NCBI GenBank assembly: GCA_049282265.1
Contig: JBAPTR010000057.1
Span: forward strand, 1 to 22,066
From: CAYUCJ01 sp049282265
Lineage (GTDB): Bacteria; Desulfobacterota; DSM-4660; Desulfatiglandales; Desulfatiglandaceae
Reading direction: 5' to 3'
DNA length: 22,066 bases
In this document: positions 15,683 through 22,066 of the stretch, in pieces
Layout: the number at the start of each line of letters is the position of its first letter
Position numbering within the stretch: the first letter of the stretch is position 1
Notes under the pieces: model-generated
The model's database searches: none
Told to the model about the DNA's origin: nothing
What the model saw: the letters and a program-made list of their open reading frames with translations, nothing else
Program-made: the position numbers and the translations under genes

Positions 15683-17647
15683 TCAACACCCCTTCCCCGC
15701 CTTTCTCATTTTCACCCTGATGCAATTGATATTCGGACCTCCCCCAAGTTTCTGAGGGGTGCCCGGTGTGAGGATGTTCAACGGGTTTCCACCCAACCCG
15801 AAGAGCGGCCGTGGCGACCAGAGGACCCCGTGCTTGACCTTTTCATTCACCACGGCCTTGACCATGACCCGGCCGCGTTCGTTATGGAGCACCACGGTAT
15901 CTCCTTCACGAATCTTCGCCGTCCGGGCATCTTCTTTGTTGATCCAGACGATTTGAGGAATGGGCCCGTAGACATCCGTAAACTGGCTGTGCGTGTATTT
16001 CGGAATGGAACTGTTGAGCAACAGATATCCATCCTCTTCCGTGTTCAATTCGGTCTGGAACGGCATGTCCCGTGCCTCGATTCCGGGGGCAGTTGAGGAA
16101 GAAAATTCGATTTTTCCCGAAGGCGTCTGGTATTCCTTTCTCTCGCACAATCTCAGCTCAAGGACTTCGCCGGCCATCAAATCTTTGAAAGACTTTTCCT
16201 CGAAACTCCCTTTGAAGGCGACCGACAGGGTCTCCCAGGGGTCTTGGTACAGCCACGGCTCGGGCCGATCCAGCCTCCTGGAGATCTCCTGCATGACGTC
16301 GATCTCGGTTCGGGATTCCCCGAGGGGTTCAATGGCCTTGTTCGAAAGTCTGCAGTATAGATGATGATCGCAAAAATTCACGTCGCTCTTCTCGAAGTTT
16401 GTGGGTGCGGGCAGGACCAGGTCGGCAAATTGGGCGGTTTCAGACCAGTGGGTATCTTGTACCACTACAAAGACATCATCACGCTTAAGCCCCTCCCTTA
16501 CCGACGATTGATCCGGCAAGGTCACTGCTGGATTGGTCCCGAGCACAAAGACAAACTTGAACTCACCGGATGCCAGCCTCCGCCCCATGGAGACCTGGCT
16601 GACAATCCGACCTTTCTTTTTGGTCAGGCTGCGCCCGGAAATACAATCCCAGTCCACATGTCTCCCTTGGGCATCGCTGTAATGGAAACCCCTGTGATAG
16701 CCGAGCAGGGCAGGCAAAAGGGCTACCGCCCTTGCCGCTCCCCCCCCCTCATTTGATTTTTGCAGCCCCAGACCGATCATGAACGCAGCCGGACGTCGAT
16801 GCATGTAGACATCTGCAACGGCCTCAATCTGATCCGGGAGAATCCCGGTCACCTGCTCTACCCGGTCCGGGACCCAGGATAGGGCCTCTTTTTCAAATGC
16901 CTCATAACCGTAGGTCCATTCATGGATGAACCGTTTATCAACCCCGTCATTCAGAATCACCTGTCTTGCAATGCCGTACGCCAAAGCCACATCACTCCCC
17001 GGGTGGGGGTGCAGCCGAATATCGGCACTTTCAGAGGTCGGACTTTCCCTGGGGTCCACATCAATAATGACCGCCTTATGGTTTTTTCTCGCCCTTGCTG
17101 CAAATGCCCAATGGTGAGGGGAACTCACCTTTGCGTTGTTTCCCCAAAAGGTGATCACATCCATCTTATCGAGCTCTTCCAGCTGGATTCCGTAGGTCAA
17201 CCCGTAGTGGAGACCTATGGCGGCATGACCGGAAGAAGCGCATAAAGAGTAATCCGTGGTTGTTGCACCCAGCGCGTACCACAGCCTTTGCGGAAACTGC
17301 CAGGCCAGGAACCCTTGGTTTCCAGGATAATCGTAGAGAAGGACGGATCCCGGGCCGTGGGTTTCAAGGGTAGATCGCAACCGCTCGGTAAATCCTGACA
17401 AGGCCTCATCCCACGTCACCCTACCAAAATTCTCGGCACGACTTTCTTCCCTCACATGCGGGTATAGGACGCGTTCGCTGCTGTAGACCCTTTTCGGATC
17501 TCCCACACCCCTTGGGCAGACAAATCCGCGGGTGATTGGATTTTCCTTGCTGCCTCGGACAGAAAGAATCCTGCCATCCTCCACGACTACATCCAGGAAG
17601 CAGGTGTCAGGGCAATCCCGGTGGCAGACAGTTGTGATGACTTTCAA
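15683..17647 (-). CDS. Molybdopterin (bis-MGD) oxidoreductase, cytoplasmic, single subunit
   Basis: This 654-residue protein belongs to the DMSO-reductase/formate-dehydrogenase superfamily. The N-terminus binds a [4Fe-4S] cluster through C8-x3-C12-x3-C16 and C44, followed by PRG. The molybdopterin domains follow, with C136 in DYSLCASSGHAAIG as the likely molybdenum ligand, ADLVLPAPTNFEKSDVN, and a C-terminal beta-barrel with WINKEDARTAKIREGDTVVLHNERG. No twin-arginine signal is present, so it should stay in the cytoplasm. No iron-sulfur or membrane-anchor subunit gene is adjacent, so its electron partner is unknown. The start is TTG 17647, supported by AGGAGG at 17658-17663 ten bases upstream and by the cysteine motif beginning at residue 8. 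The substrate cannot be assigned; a sulfur or organic-oxyanion role is suggested only by the neighbouring TauE/SafE gene. Confidence 0.92.
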   Translation of the reverse strand: MKVITTVCHRDCPDTCFLDVVVEDGRILSVRGSKENPITRGFVCPRGVGDPKRVYSSERVLYPHVREESRAENFGRVTWDEALSGFTERLRSTLETHGPGSVLLYDYPGNQGFLAWQFPQRLWYALGATTTDYSLCASSGHAAIGLHYGLTYGIQLEELDKMDVITFWGNNAKVSSPHHWAFAARARKNHKAVIIDVDPRESPTSESADIRLHPHPGSDVALAYGIARQVILNDGVDKRFIHEWTYGYEAFEKEALSWVPDRVEQVTGILPDQIEAVADVYMHRRPAAFMIGLGLQKSNEGGGAARAVALLPALLGYHRGFHYSDAQGRHVDWDCISGRSLTKKKGRIVSQVSMGRRLASGEFKFVFVLGTNPAVTLPDQSSVREGLKRDDVFVVVQDTHWSETAQFADLVLPAPTNFEKSDVNFCDHHLYCRLSNKAIEPLGESRTEIDVMQEISRRLDRPEPWLYQDPWETLSVAFKGSFEEKSFKDLMAGEVLELRLCERKEYQTPSGKIEFSSSTAPGIEARDMPFQTELNTEEDGYLLLNSSIPKYTHSQFTDVYGPIPQIVWINKEDARTAKIREGDTVVLHNERGRVMVKAVVNEKVKHGVLWSPRPLFGLGGNPLNILTPGTPQKLGGGPNINCIRVKMRKAGKGC

Positions 17648-18089
17648 TTTTCTAATTCCTCCTCATGGTGTTTCTTCTTTTTCGGGACACCCGGATTCGA
17701 CGGCATCCCCTGGCAGCACCATCGGACTCTTGTTTCAGCAAGAATGCTCAAAGACCTTACAATAACACGGATATCACGGCATTTCGAGCCTAAAAAGCTA
17801 ACGATTGTGCATACGAAGGCCGGCACTCAAGGCAATAAGACCATGGAACAGGACAGGAGAAGCAAATCTTGACTTTGCTTCTAAGAGATGGTTTTCTTTC
17901 CCATAAACGTTTCCTATTCATTTTTTTGCAGTTGTTTTGTTGCAGACCGTTCTCAAGTTTCGGCACCGGCGTGTCCTGGACGGCTTTCCTAAAGAGAAAG
18001 CCTCACTCGGATTTGGACTACGTAGTCAAGCTGCGGAAGGAAAAAGGAAGGTGCACACTGTTTTTCGATTCATAGGGGATGAAACCGTA
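17648..18089. other. Divergent intergenic region, oxidoreductase to antiporter
   Basis: About 440 bases without a supported gene. It holds the oxidoreductase ribosome-binding site (17658-17663) and a perfect 9-bp hairpin (17858-17882). An open frame from TTG 17937 runs into the antiporter, but its first 51 codons have no hydrophobic or recognisable character and are probably not translated. No clear promoter was identified on either strand. Confidence 0.5.
17858..17882. other. Perfect 9-bp inverted repeat in a divergent promoter region
   Basis: AGAAGCAAA (17858-17866) and TTTGCTTCT (17874-17882) flank a 7-base spacer. There is no T-run after it, so it is not a convincing terminator. Its place between divergent genes and a TTGACT hexamer at its centre (17870-17875) would suit an operator. 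Confidence 0.35.
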
Positions 18090-19115
18090 TTGCGAAACCT
18101 CGTGGCCGGTCAGCCCCTGCTGTTCTTAGTCGTTGTGATTGCGGCCTGTATCCTGATCCTTTCAAAGGGGGCTGACTGGATGATTGACGGGGTCGTTCAG
18201 CTTTCCCGGAGAACGGGCATGCCAAGGATAGTCATTGGGGCCACGATTATTTCCCTCGGCACCACCATGCCGGAGGCCGTTGTCTCCGTTATGGCGGCCT
18301 GGATGGGTGACTCGGGTCTTGCCCTGGGAAACGGCGTGGGTTCCATTATTGCCGACACGGGCCTCATTTTCGGATTGACGTGTCTCTTGGCCACAGTGCC
18401 CGTCAACCGATATATCCTCAACCGCACCGGTTGGGTGCAGGTAGGCGCTGCAACGCTCCTTGTGGTCGTATCCGTCATCATTCTGGTGGCAACAAAAGGA
18501 AACCCTGTACTCAATCGGGGGATCGGCTTCTTTTTCCTGGTCCTGCTGGGGATCTACATGTTCATGTCCTACATCTGGGCCAAGAAAGGGGGCGACATGG
18601 CATTGGAAGGGGAGGAATCCGATGATTCCGAGGTGATGGGCCTCGTAAAATGCTGGCTCATGATCGTGGGAGGGCTTTTCCTGGTGGTCCTGGGCGCTCG
18701 GATACTGGTACCCAGTGCATCGGAGATAGCTCTCAGGCTGGGAGTGCCCGACGATGTCATCGCCGCCACCATGGTGGCCTTTGGGACCTCGCTGCCGGAA
18801 TTGATGACCGCCTTCGCGTCCGTCAGAAAAGGGCACCCTGAAATCACGGTGGGAAATATCGTTGGCGCGGATGTATTGAACTGCCTGTTCGTTATCGGTG
18901 CGGCATCTGCTGCAAGGCCCCTGGCAATTCCGGAGAACTTCTTCCTTTTCCACTTTCCGGCAATGCTCATTATCCTCTATTCATTCAGATTCTTTATCCA
19001 CAAGAATAAGGACGGTCGTTTTAAAAAAATCCAGGGGGCCTGGCTCCTGGGGCTCTATGTGGTCTATGTAGTCCTCCAATACGCGATGAACGTCGGCACT
19101 GTGGGAGGAGTGTAA
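18090..19115 (+). CDS. CaCA-family Na+/Ca2+ or cation/proton antiporter
   Basis: The protein is a ten-helix-type cation:cation antiporter of the inner membrane. Both inverted alpha repeats are visible. The first is ATIISLGTTMPEAVVSVMAA with GNGVGSIIADTGLIFG; the second is ATMVAFGTSLPELMTAFAS with GNIVGADVLNCLFVIG. The conserved Pro-Glu pair is present in both. A short acidic loop (GEESDDSE) separates the halves. Where most relatives have GSNI-x-N, the first repeat has GSIIAD and the second GADVLN, so ion preference may differ from calcium. I place the start at TTG 18090 (341 residues) because the first membrane helix begins about ten residues later and GGGGA lies upstream; the spacing is long, so this start is uncertain. 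GTG 18051 and TTG 17937 are alternatives in the same frame. It is transcribed away from the oxidoreductase. Confidence 0.85.
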   Translation: MRNLVAGQPLLFLVVVIAACILILSKGADWMIDGVVQLSRRTGMPRIVIGATIISLGTTMPEAVVSVMAAWMGDSGLALGNGVGSIIADTGLIFGLTCLLATVPVNRYILNRTGWVQVGAATLLVVVSVIILVATKGNPVLNRGIGFFFLVLLGIYMFMSYIWAKKGGDMALEGEESDDSEVMGLVKCWLMIVGGLFLVVLGARILVPSASEIALRLGVPDDVIAATMVAFGTSLPELMTAFASVRKGHPEITVGNIVGADVLNCLFVIGAASAARPLAIPENFFLFHFPAMLIILYSFRFFIHKNKDGRFKKIQGAWLLGLYVVYVVLQYAMNVGTVGGV

Positions 19116-19572
19116 GAATACGTTAGGTCCGGCAGGAACTGCCTCAGATTATACTGGGGCTGACCATTCAGGGTCGAAGTAAATATAATTTTCTTGAAAT
19201 TTCCAATACTGAACATTTGCTGCCGGTAGGGGCTTTTGCGAAGGGCTACGTGAGCCACAGTATTGTGGTAGATGGGCAACACGGCTCCATCATGGATCGG
19301 ATTTAGAAATTTATTTGAGTGCCAACTGGTGGCCAGTGGGCCGGTTTCCGCCTCACCATCACCCACCACACAGGCAACTATCAAGTCGGGATTATCGAAT
19401 GCAGCGCCGTACGCGTGCGACAAAGAATAGCCGAATTCACCACCTTCATGAAAAGACCAAAACACGACAGCGACAGATGCCACACCCGGCACCTTCTCTG
19501 GCTCCGCCAATGCGTAAACTATTCCGCCTTTCATGAAGGTCTCTTTGTTCTCCACCACATGTCGCAATCCAA
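19116..19572. other. Rearranged stretch between antiporter and glucan phosphorylase genes
   Basis: The antiporter and the glucan phosphorylase genes converge here. Apart from the phosphoketolase island (19271-19450), neither flank (19116-19270, 19451-19572) resembles a known gene. A minus-strand open frame runs through it all (19064-19786) and overlaps both neighbours, but only the island is recognisable, so I do not call the whole a gene. A small inverted repeat, CCACA-GTAT-TGTGG (19255-19268), sits at the point where phosphoketolase similarity ends. Confidence 0.5.
19271..19450 (-). pseudogene. Internal fragment of a phosphoketolase gene (xfp relic)
   Basis: Sixty codons read without a stop as an internal piece of xylulose-5-phosphate/fructose-6-phosphate phosphoketolase: HEGGEFGYSLSHAYGAAF, DNPDLIVACVVGDGEAETGP, then LATSWHSNKFLNPIHDGAVLPI. 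This is the thiamine-diphosphate-binding part (GDGEAE and the following Asn), out of a protein of about 800 residues. Similarity stops sharply on both sides: PGSI is expected before HEGGE and LHLNGYKI after LPI, and neither is there. No start, no C-terminal half and no ribosome-binding site is visible, so it cannot make an enzyme. The very high identity to family consensus suggests a recent origin or strong conservation before disruption. A chimeric assembly is an alternative explanation. Confidence 0.72.
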
Positions 19573-22066
19573 TCACCGTTGCCACAGGATTCGTGTGTCT
19601 TCCAGTGGGACCGCAACGCCGTCGTAATGCGGCATCACTCGCGCCGTATAGTCCGTCGCCGGACGTGTTGAAGGCACCTGTACGCGATAGATGCTGCCGT
19701 TTGTGTCCGCCAGTTCCGCGATGTGCATCATTTCCTGCCGAATTGGCCCTTTCCCATCCGCTCCATCGGCGTAAAGTTCTACGCATACTGTATTGGGGTC
19801 AAGGCCGCTGAGATAAACCTGAACCTCGAATACGTGTTTTTCCTCGTCACTCGCTACCTTCACTTCGCCGAAGTGCAGATTTGACCAGTTCTTCTCCATC
19901 GCACGCTGCCAATTGACTACTTGCAAGCCCACAGCGCCCTTATCGGCAGCACGCTCACGGTATGCTGACGCGGCCGGGAGGTAATGTTGCTCGGTGTATT
20001 CGCGCACCGTTCGGTTGGCGCAAAAGCGTGGTGTCAATCTTGCCATGCTCTCACGCATCCTGGCGATCCAAGCGATGGGGATGCCGTTCCCATCACGGGC
20101 ATAAAACTCCGGGATCACTTCACCTTCAAGCAAGCCGTAAAGCGCCTCAGCTTCGGCGGCGTCCCAGGCCGGGTCGTCGCCATGTTCCCGCCCGTCCCCC
20201 AACGCCCATCCCAATTCGGGTGTCCAGGCCTCCGCCCACCAGCCGTCCAACTCCGAAAGATTGATGCCTCCATTGACTAGCACCTTCATGCCGCTCGTTC
20301 CGCAGGCCTCCCAGGGTCGCCGTGGTGTATTGAGCCAGACATCCACGCCCTGGACCAGGTGCTCGGTCAAAAGCATGTCGTAGTCACTGAGGAAAATCAC
20401 ATGGGGGCGCGCCTCGGGCCGTCGAATGAAACGGGTCCATTCCCGGATCAGCATCTGCCCGGCCTGGTCCGCCGGATGGGCCTTACCCGCAAGGATCAGT
20501 TGCACCGGGCGCTCGCGATCGGTCAACAGGCGAAGCAGTCGCTCGGGGTCGTGCAGCAGCAGGTTCGGTCTCTTGTAGGTCGCGAAACGCCGCGCAAAGC
20601 CCAGCGTCAATATCTTGGGATCAAACAGGTGCTTCGCCCTGTCAACCGCCTCGGGCGACGCGCCGGAGGCGGTCAGTTGCCGGGACAATCGCTCGCGGGC
20701 GTATTCCACAAGAGACTGGCTGGCGGCGATGCGAAATTGCCAGAGCCTGGCGTCGGAAATACGGCGAACGTCTTGCTCCAGGGTTTCCGTTGTCCCGAGC
20801 CAGCGATCCTTTCCACAAGCCTCCGTCCAGAGATCATCGGCTGCCGCCGAGTCCCAGCTGGGCATGTGGACTCCGTTGGTCACGTTGCCCACAGGGACTT
20901 CTTCGACCGGCCAACGCGGAAAGAGGGGCACAAACAGGTTCCGGCTCACCTTTCCGTGCAAGCGACTCACGCCATTGACCGCCCCGCTCCCGCGCATCGC
21001 CAGATAAGCCATGTTGAAACTTTCCGACGAGTCGTTCGGGTCCCGTCGGCCCAGGGCCAGCAAATCATGGAGTGGAATGCCGAGCTGCTTTTCGGCATAC
21101 CCGCCGAGGTACTGCTCCATGAGGGCCGGAGCGAAACGGTCAAAGCCGGCGGCCACCGCCGTGTGGGTGGTAAAGAGGTTCCCCGCCCGCGTGACTGCCA
21201 GTGCCACGTCGAAGGGCTGCCCGGTCTCTTCCATGAAGCTCCGGGCGCGCTCCAACACGGCGAAGGCCGCATGCCCTTCGTTCAGGTGACAGACTTCAGG
21301 CTGGATGCCCAGTGCGGCGAGCAGCCGCCATCCGCCGATCCCGAGGAGAAGTTCCTGCTTGAGACGCAGCTCCGGACCGCCGCCGTAAAGCTCGCTGGTA
21401 ATCCCTCGATGAACGGGGAAGTTCGCAGCGTCGTTGCTGTCCAATAGATATAACTTCACTCTGCCGACCTGCACCTGCCAAGCGCGAAGCCAGACGGAGT
21501 AGCCGGGTAATGCAATCTCCAACCGCAACCACTCTCCGTTCGGTTTACGCAACGGCGCAATCGGCAACTGTCCAGGGTCGTTATATGGGAAGAGGGCCTG
21601 CTGGGCTCCCTCCTTGTCGATCACCTGCCGAAAATAGCCTTGCTGGTAGAGCAACCCTACGCCGACCACTGGCACACCCAGATCGCTTCCGGCTTTGAGC
21701 TGATCACCGGCCACATTGCCAAGCCCTCCCGAATAGATGGGAAGAGCTTCGCTCAACATGAATTCCATGCTGAAATAGGCGACACAGGTCAGGGGAGATT
21801 GCGGGTAGGTTTGCTGAAACCACGCCGGTGCCTCCATCGCTTGCCGCTTGACTTCCACGAGGTCATCGACCTTCTTTCGGAAGCCGGGATTGACTAAGAC
21901 GCGCTCGATCTGGTCGCGCGAAACCGTCTGTAGAACGCCCCAGGGGTTATGAGTCAGATCCCAGAGCGCCGGATCAAGCTCCCGCCACACTTCGTCGGCG
22001 GCATGATTCCAAGACCACCGCATGTCCAGGGCCAACTCGGCCAGGGAATCGTATCCCTCGACTTCC
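19573..22066 (-). CDS. glgP: Alpha-glucan (glycogen) phosphorylase, GT35, 5' end beyond window
   Basis: The enzyme releases glucose-1-phosphate from alpha-1,4-glucans using pyridoxal phosphate. The frame is open to the window edge: ten codons reading EVEGYDSLAE precede the first candidate start (TTG 22035), matching the N-terminal DUF3417 region of the short bacterial glucan phosphorylases, so the true start is outside. About 830 residues are visible. Landmarks are MRWSWNHAADEVWRELDP, YFSMEFMLSEALPIYSGGLG, CHLNEGHAAFAVLERAR, FARRFATYKRPNLL, and the pyridoxal-lysine segment EACGTSGMKVLVNGGINL with SELDGWWAEA. The C-terminus runs into a beta-rich extension ending ILWQR. The gene looks intact. 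By eye its base composition is more GC-rich than that of the left-hand genes. A phosphoketolase relic lies 122 bases past its stop; such genes often neighbour each other in central-carbon clusters. Confidence 0.94.
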   Translation of the reverse strand, partial: EVEGYDSLAELALDMRWSWNHAADEVWRELDPALWDLTHNPWGVLQTVSRDQIERVLVNPGFRKKVDDLVEVKRQAMEAPAWFQQTYPQSPLTCVAYFSMEFMLSEALPIYSGGLGNVAGDQLKAGSDLGVPVVGVGLLYQQGYFRQVIDKEGAQQALFPYNDPGQLPIAPLRKPNGEWLRLEIALPGYSVWLRAWQVQVGRVKLYLLDSNDAANFPVHRGITSELYGGGPELRLKQELLLGIGGWRLLAALGIQPEVCHLNEGHAAFAVLERARSFMEETGQPFDVALAVTRAGNLFTTHTAVAAGFDRFAPALMEQYLGGYAEKQLGIPLHDLLALGRRDPNDSSESFNMAYLAMRGSGAVNGVSRLHGKVSRNLFVPLFPRWPVEEVPVGNVTNGVHMPSWDSAAADDLWTEACGKDRWLGTTETLEQDVRRISDARLWQFRIAASQSLVEYARERLSRQLTASGASPEAVDRAKHLFDPKILTLGFARRFATYKRPNLLLHDPERLLRLLTDRERPVQLILAGKAHPADQAGQMLIREWTRFIRRPEARPHVIFLSDYDMLLTEHLVQGVDVWLNTPRRPWEACGTSGMKVLVNGGINLSELDGWWAEAWTPELGWALGDGREHGDDPAWDAAEAEALYGLLEGEVIPEFYARDGNGIPIAWIARMRESMARLTPRFCANRTVREYTEQHYLPAASAYRERAADKGAVGLQVVNWQRAMEKNWSNLHFGEVKVASDEEKHVFEVQVYLSGLDPNTVCVELYADGADGKGPIRQEMMHIAELADTNGSIYRVQVPSTRPATDYTARVMPHYDGVAVPLEDTRILWQR

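Noticed and set aside
17937..18089. N-terminal extension of the antiporter from TTG 17937
   Set aside because: The 51 added residues show no membrane segment or family similarity, and relatives begin close to the first helix.
19064..19786. A 240-codon minus-strand open frame spanning the phosphoketolase island
   Set aside because: It overlaps the ends of two well-supported genes and only its central 60 codons resemble any protein, so it is not called as one gene.
20359..21447. Long plus-strand open frame (362 codons) opposite the glucan phosphorylase gene
   Set aside because: It is antisense to a clear GT35 gene in GC-rich sequence, a common artefact.

Overview
The window reads as chromosomal DNA of an anaerobic Desulfobacterota-like (deltaproteobacterial) bacterium. 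This is inferred from gene style and gene company: a carA-carB-purF run, a cytoplasmic molybdopterin oxidoreductase beside a TauE/SafE permease, a GAF-type sigma-54 activator, an acidic zinc-ribbon protein and a PilB/GspE ATPase with a very long N-terminus. No marker gene fixes the lineage. Ten complete protein genes, two genes cut by the window edges and one gene fragment are supported. No rRNA, tRNA, CRISPR array or insertion sequence was seen.

Left part (1-8520) is a signalling and assembly-ATPase module. On the minus strand, an 883-residue PilB/GspE-type ATPase is followed by a MinD/FlhG-like ATPase and an HDOD protein; the last two genes overlap by 14 bases. The ATPase starts with eight tandem 24-residue motifs of the kind that form the c-di-GMP-binding MshEN domain. 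An FHA-GAF protein is transcribed divergently. Then come a zinc-ribbon acidic protein and a NifA-type sigma-54 activator, both on the minus strand. Good sigma-54 promoter matches (GG-N10-GC) lie just upstream of the ATPase gene and of the zinc-ribbon gene, so the activator encoded between purF and the zinc-ribbon gene is the obvious candidate regulator. No pilin, platform protein, secretin or GGDEF/EAL gene is visible, so the machine this ATPase would power is unknown.

Middle part (8574-14791) is housekeeping: carA, carB and purF in that transcriptional order on the minus strand. They make carbamoyl phosphate and carry out the first step of purine synthesis. The 316 bases between carB and purF hold a chain of inverted repeats, some mutually exclusive.

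Right part (14938-22066) is metabolic and accessory. A molybdopterin oxidoreductase (TTG start) and a TauE/SafE permease form a two-gene minus-strand unit. A CaCA-type cation antiporter runs divergently on the plus strand. At the right edge a GT35 alpha-glucan phosphorylase runs off the window. Beyond its 3' end lies a 180-base island that is unmistakably an internal piece of a phosphoketolase gene, with no recognisable rest of that gene: a rearrangement scar or relic.
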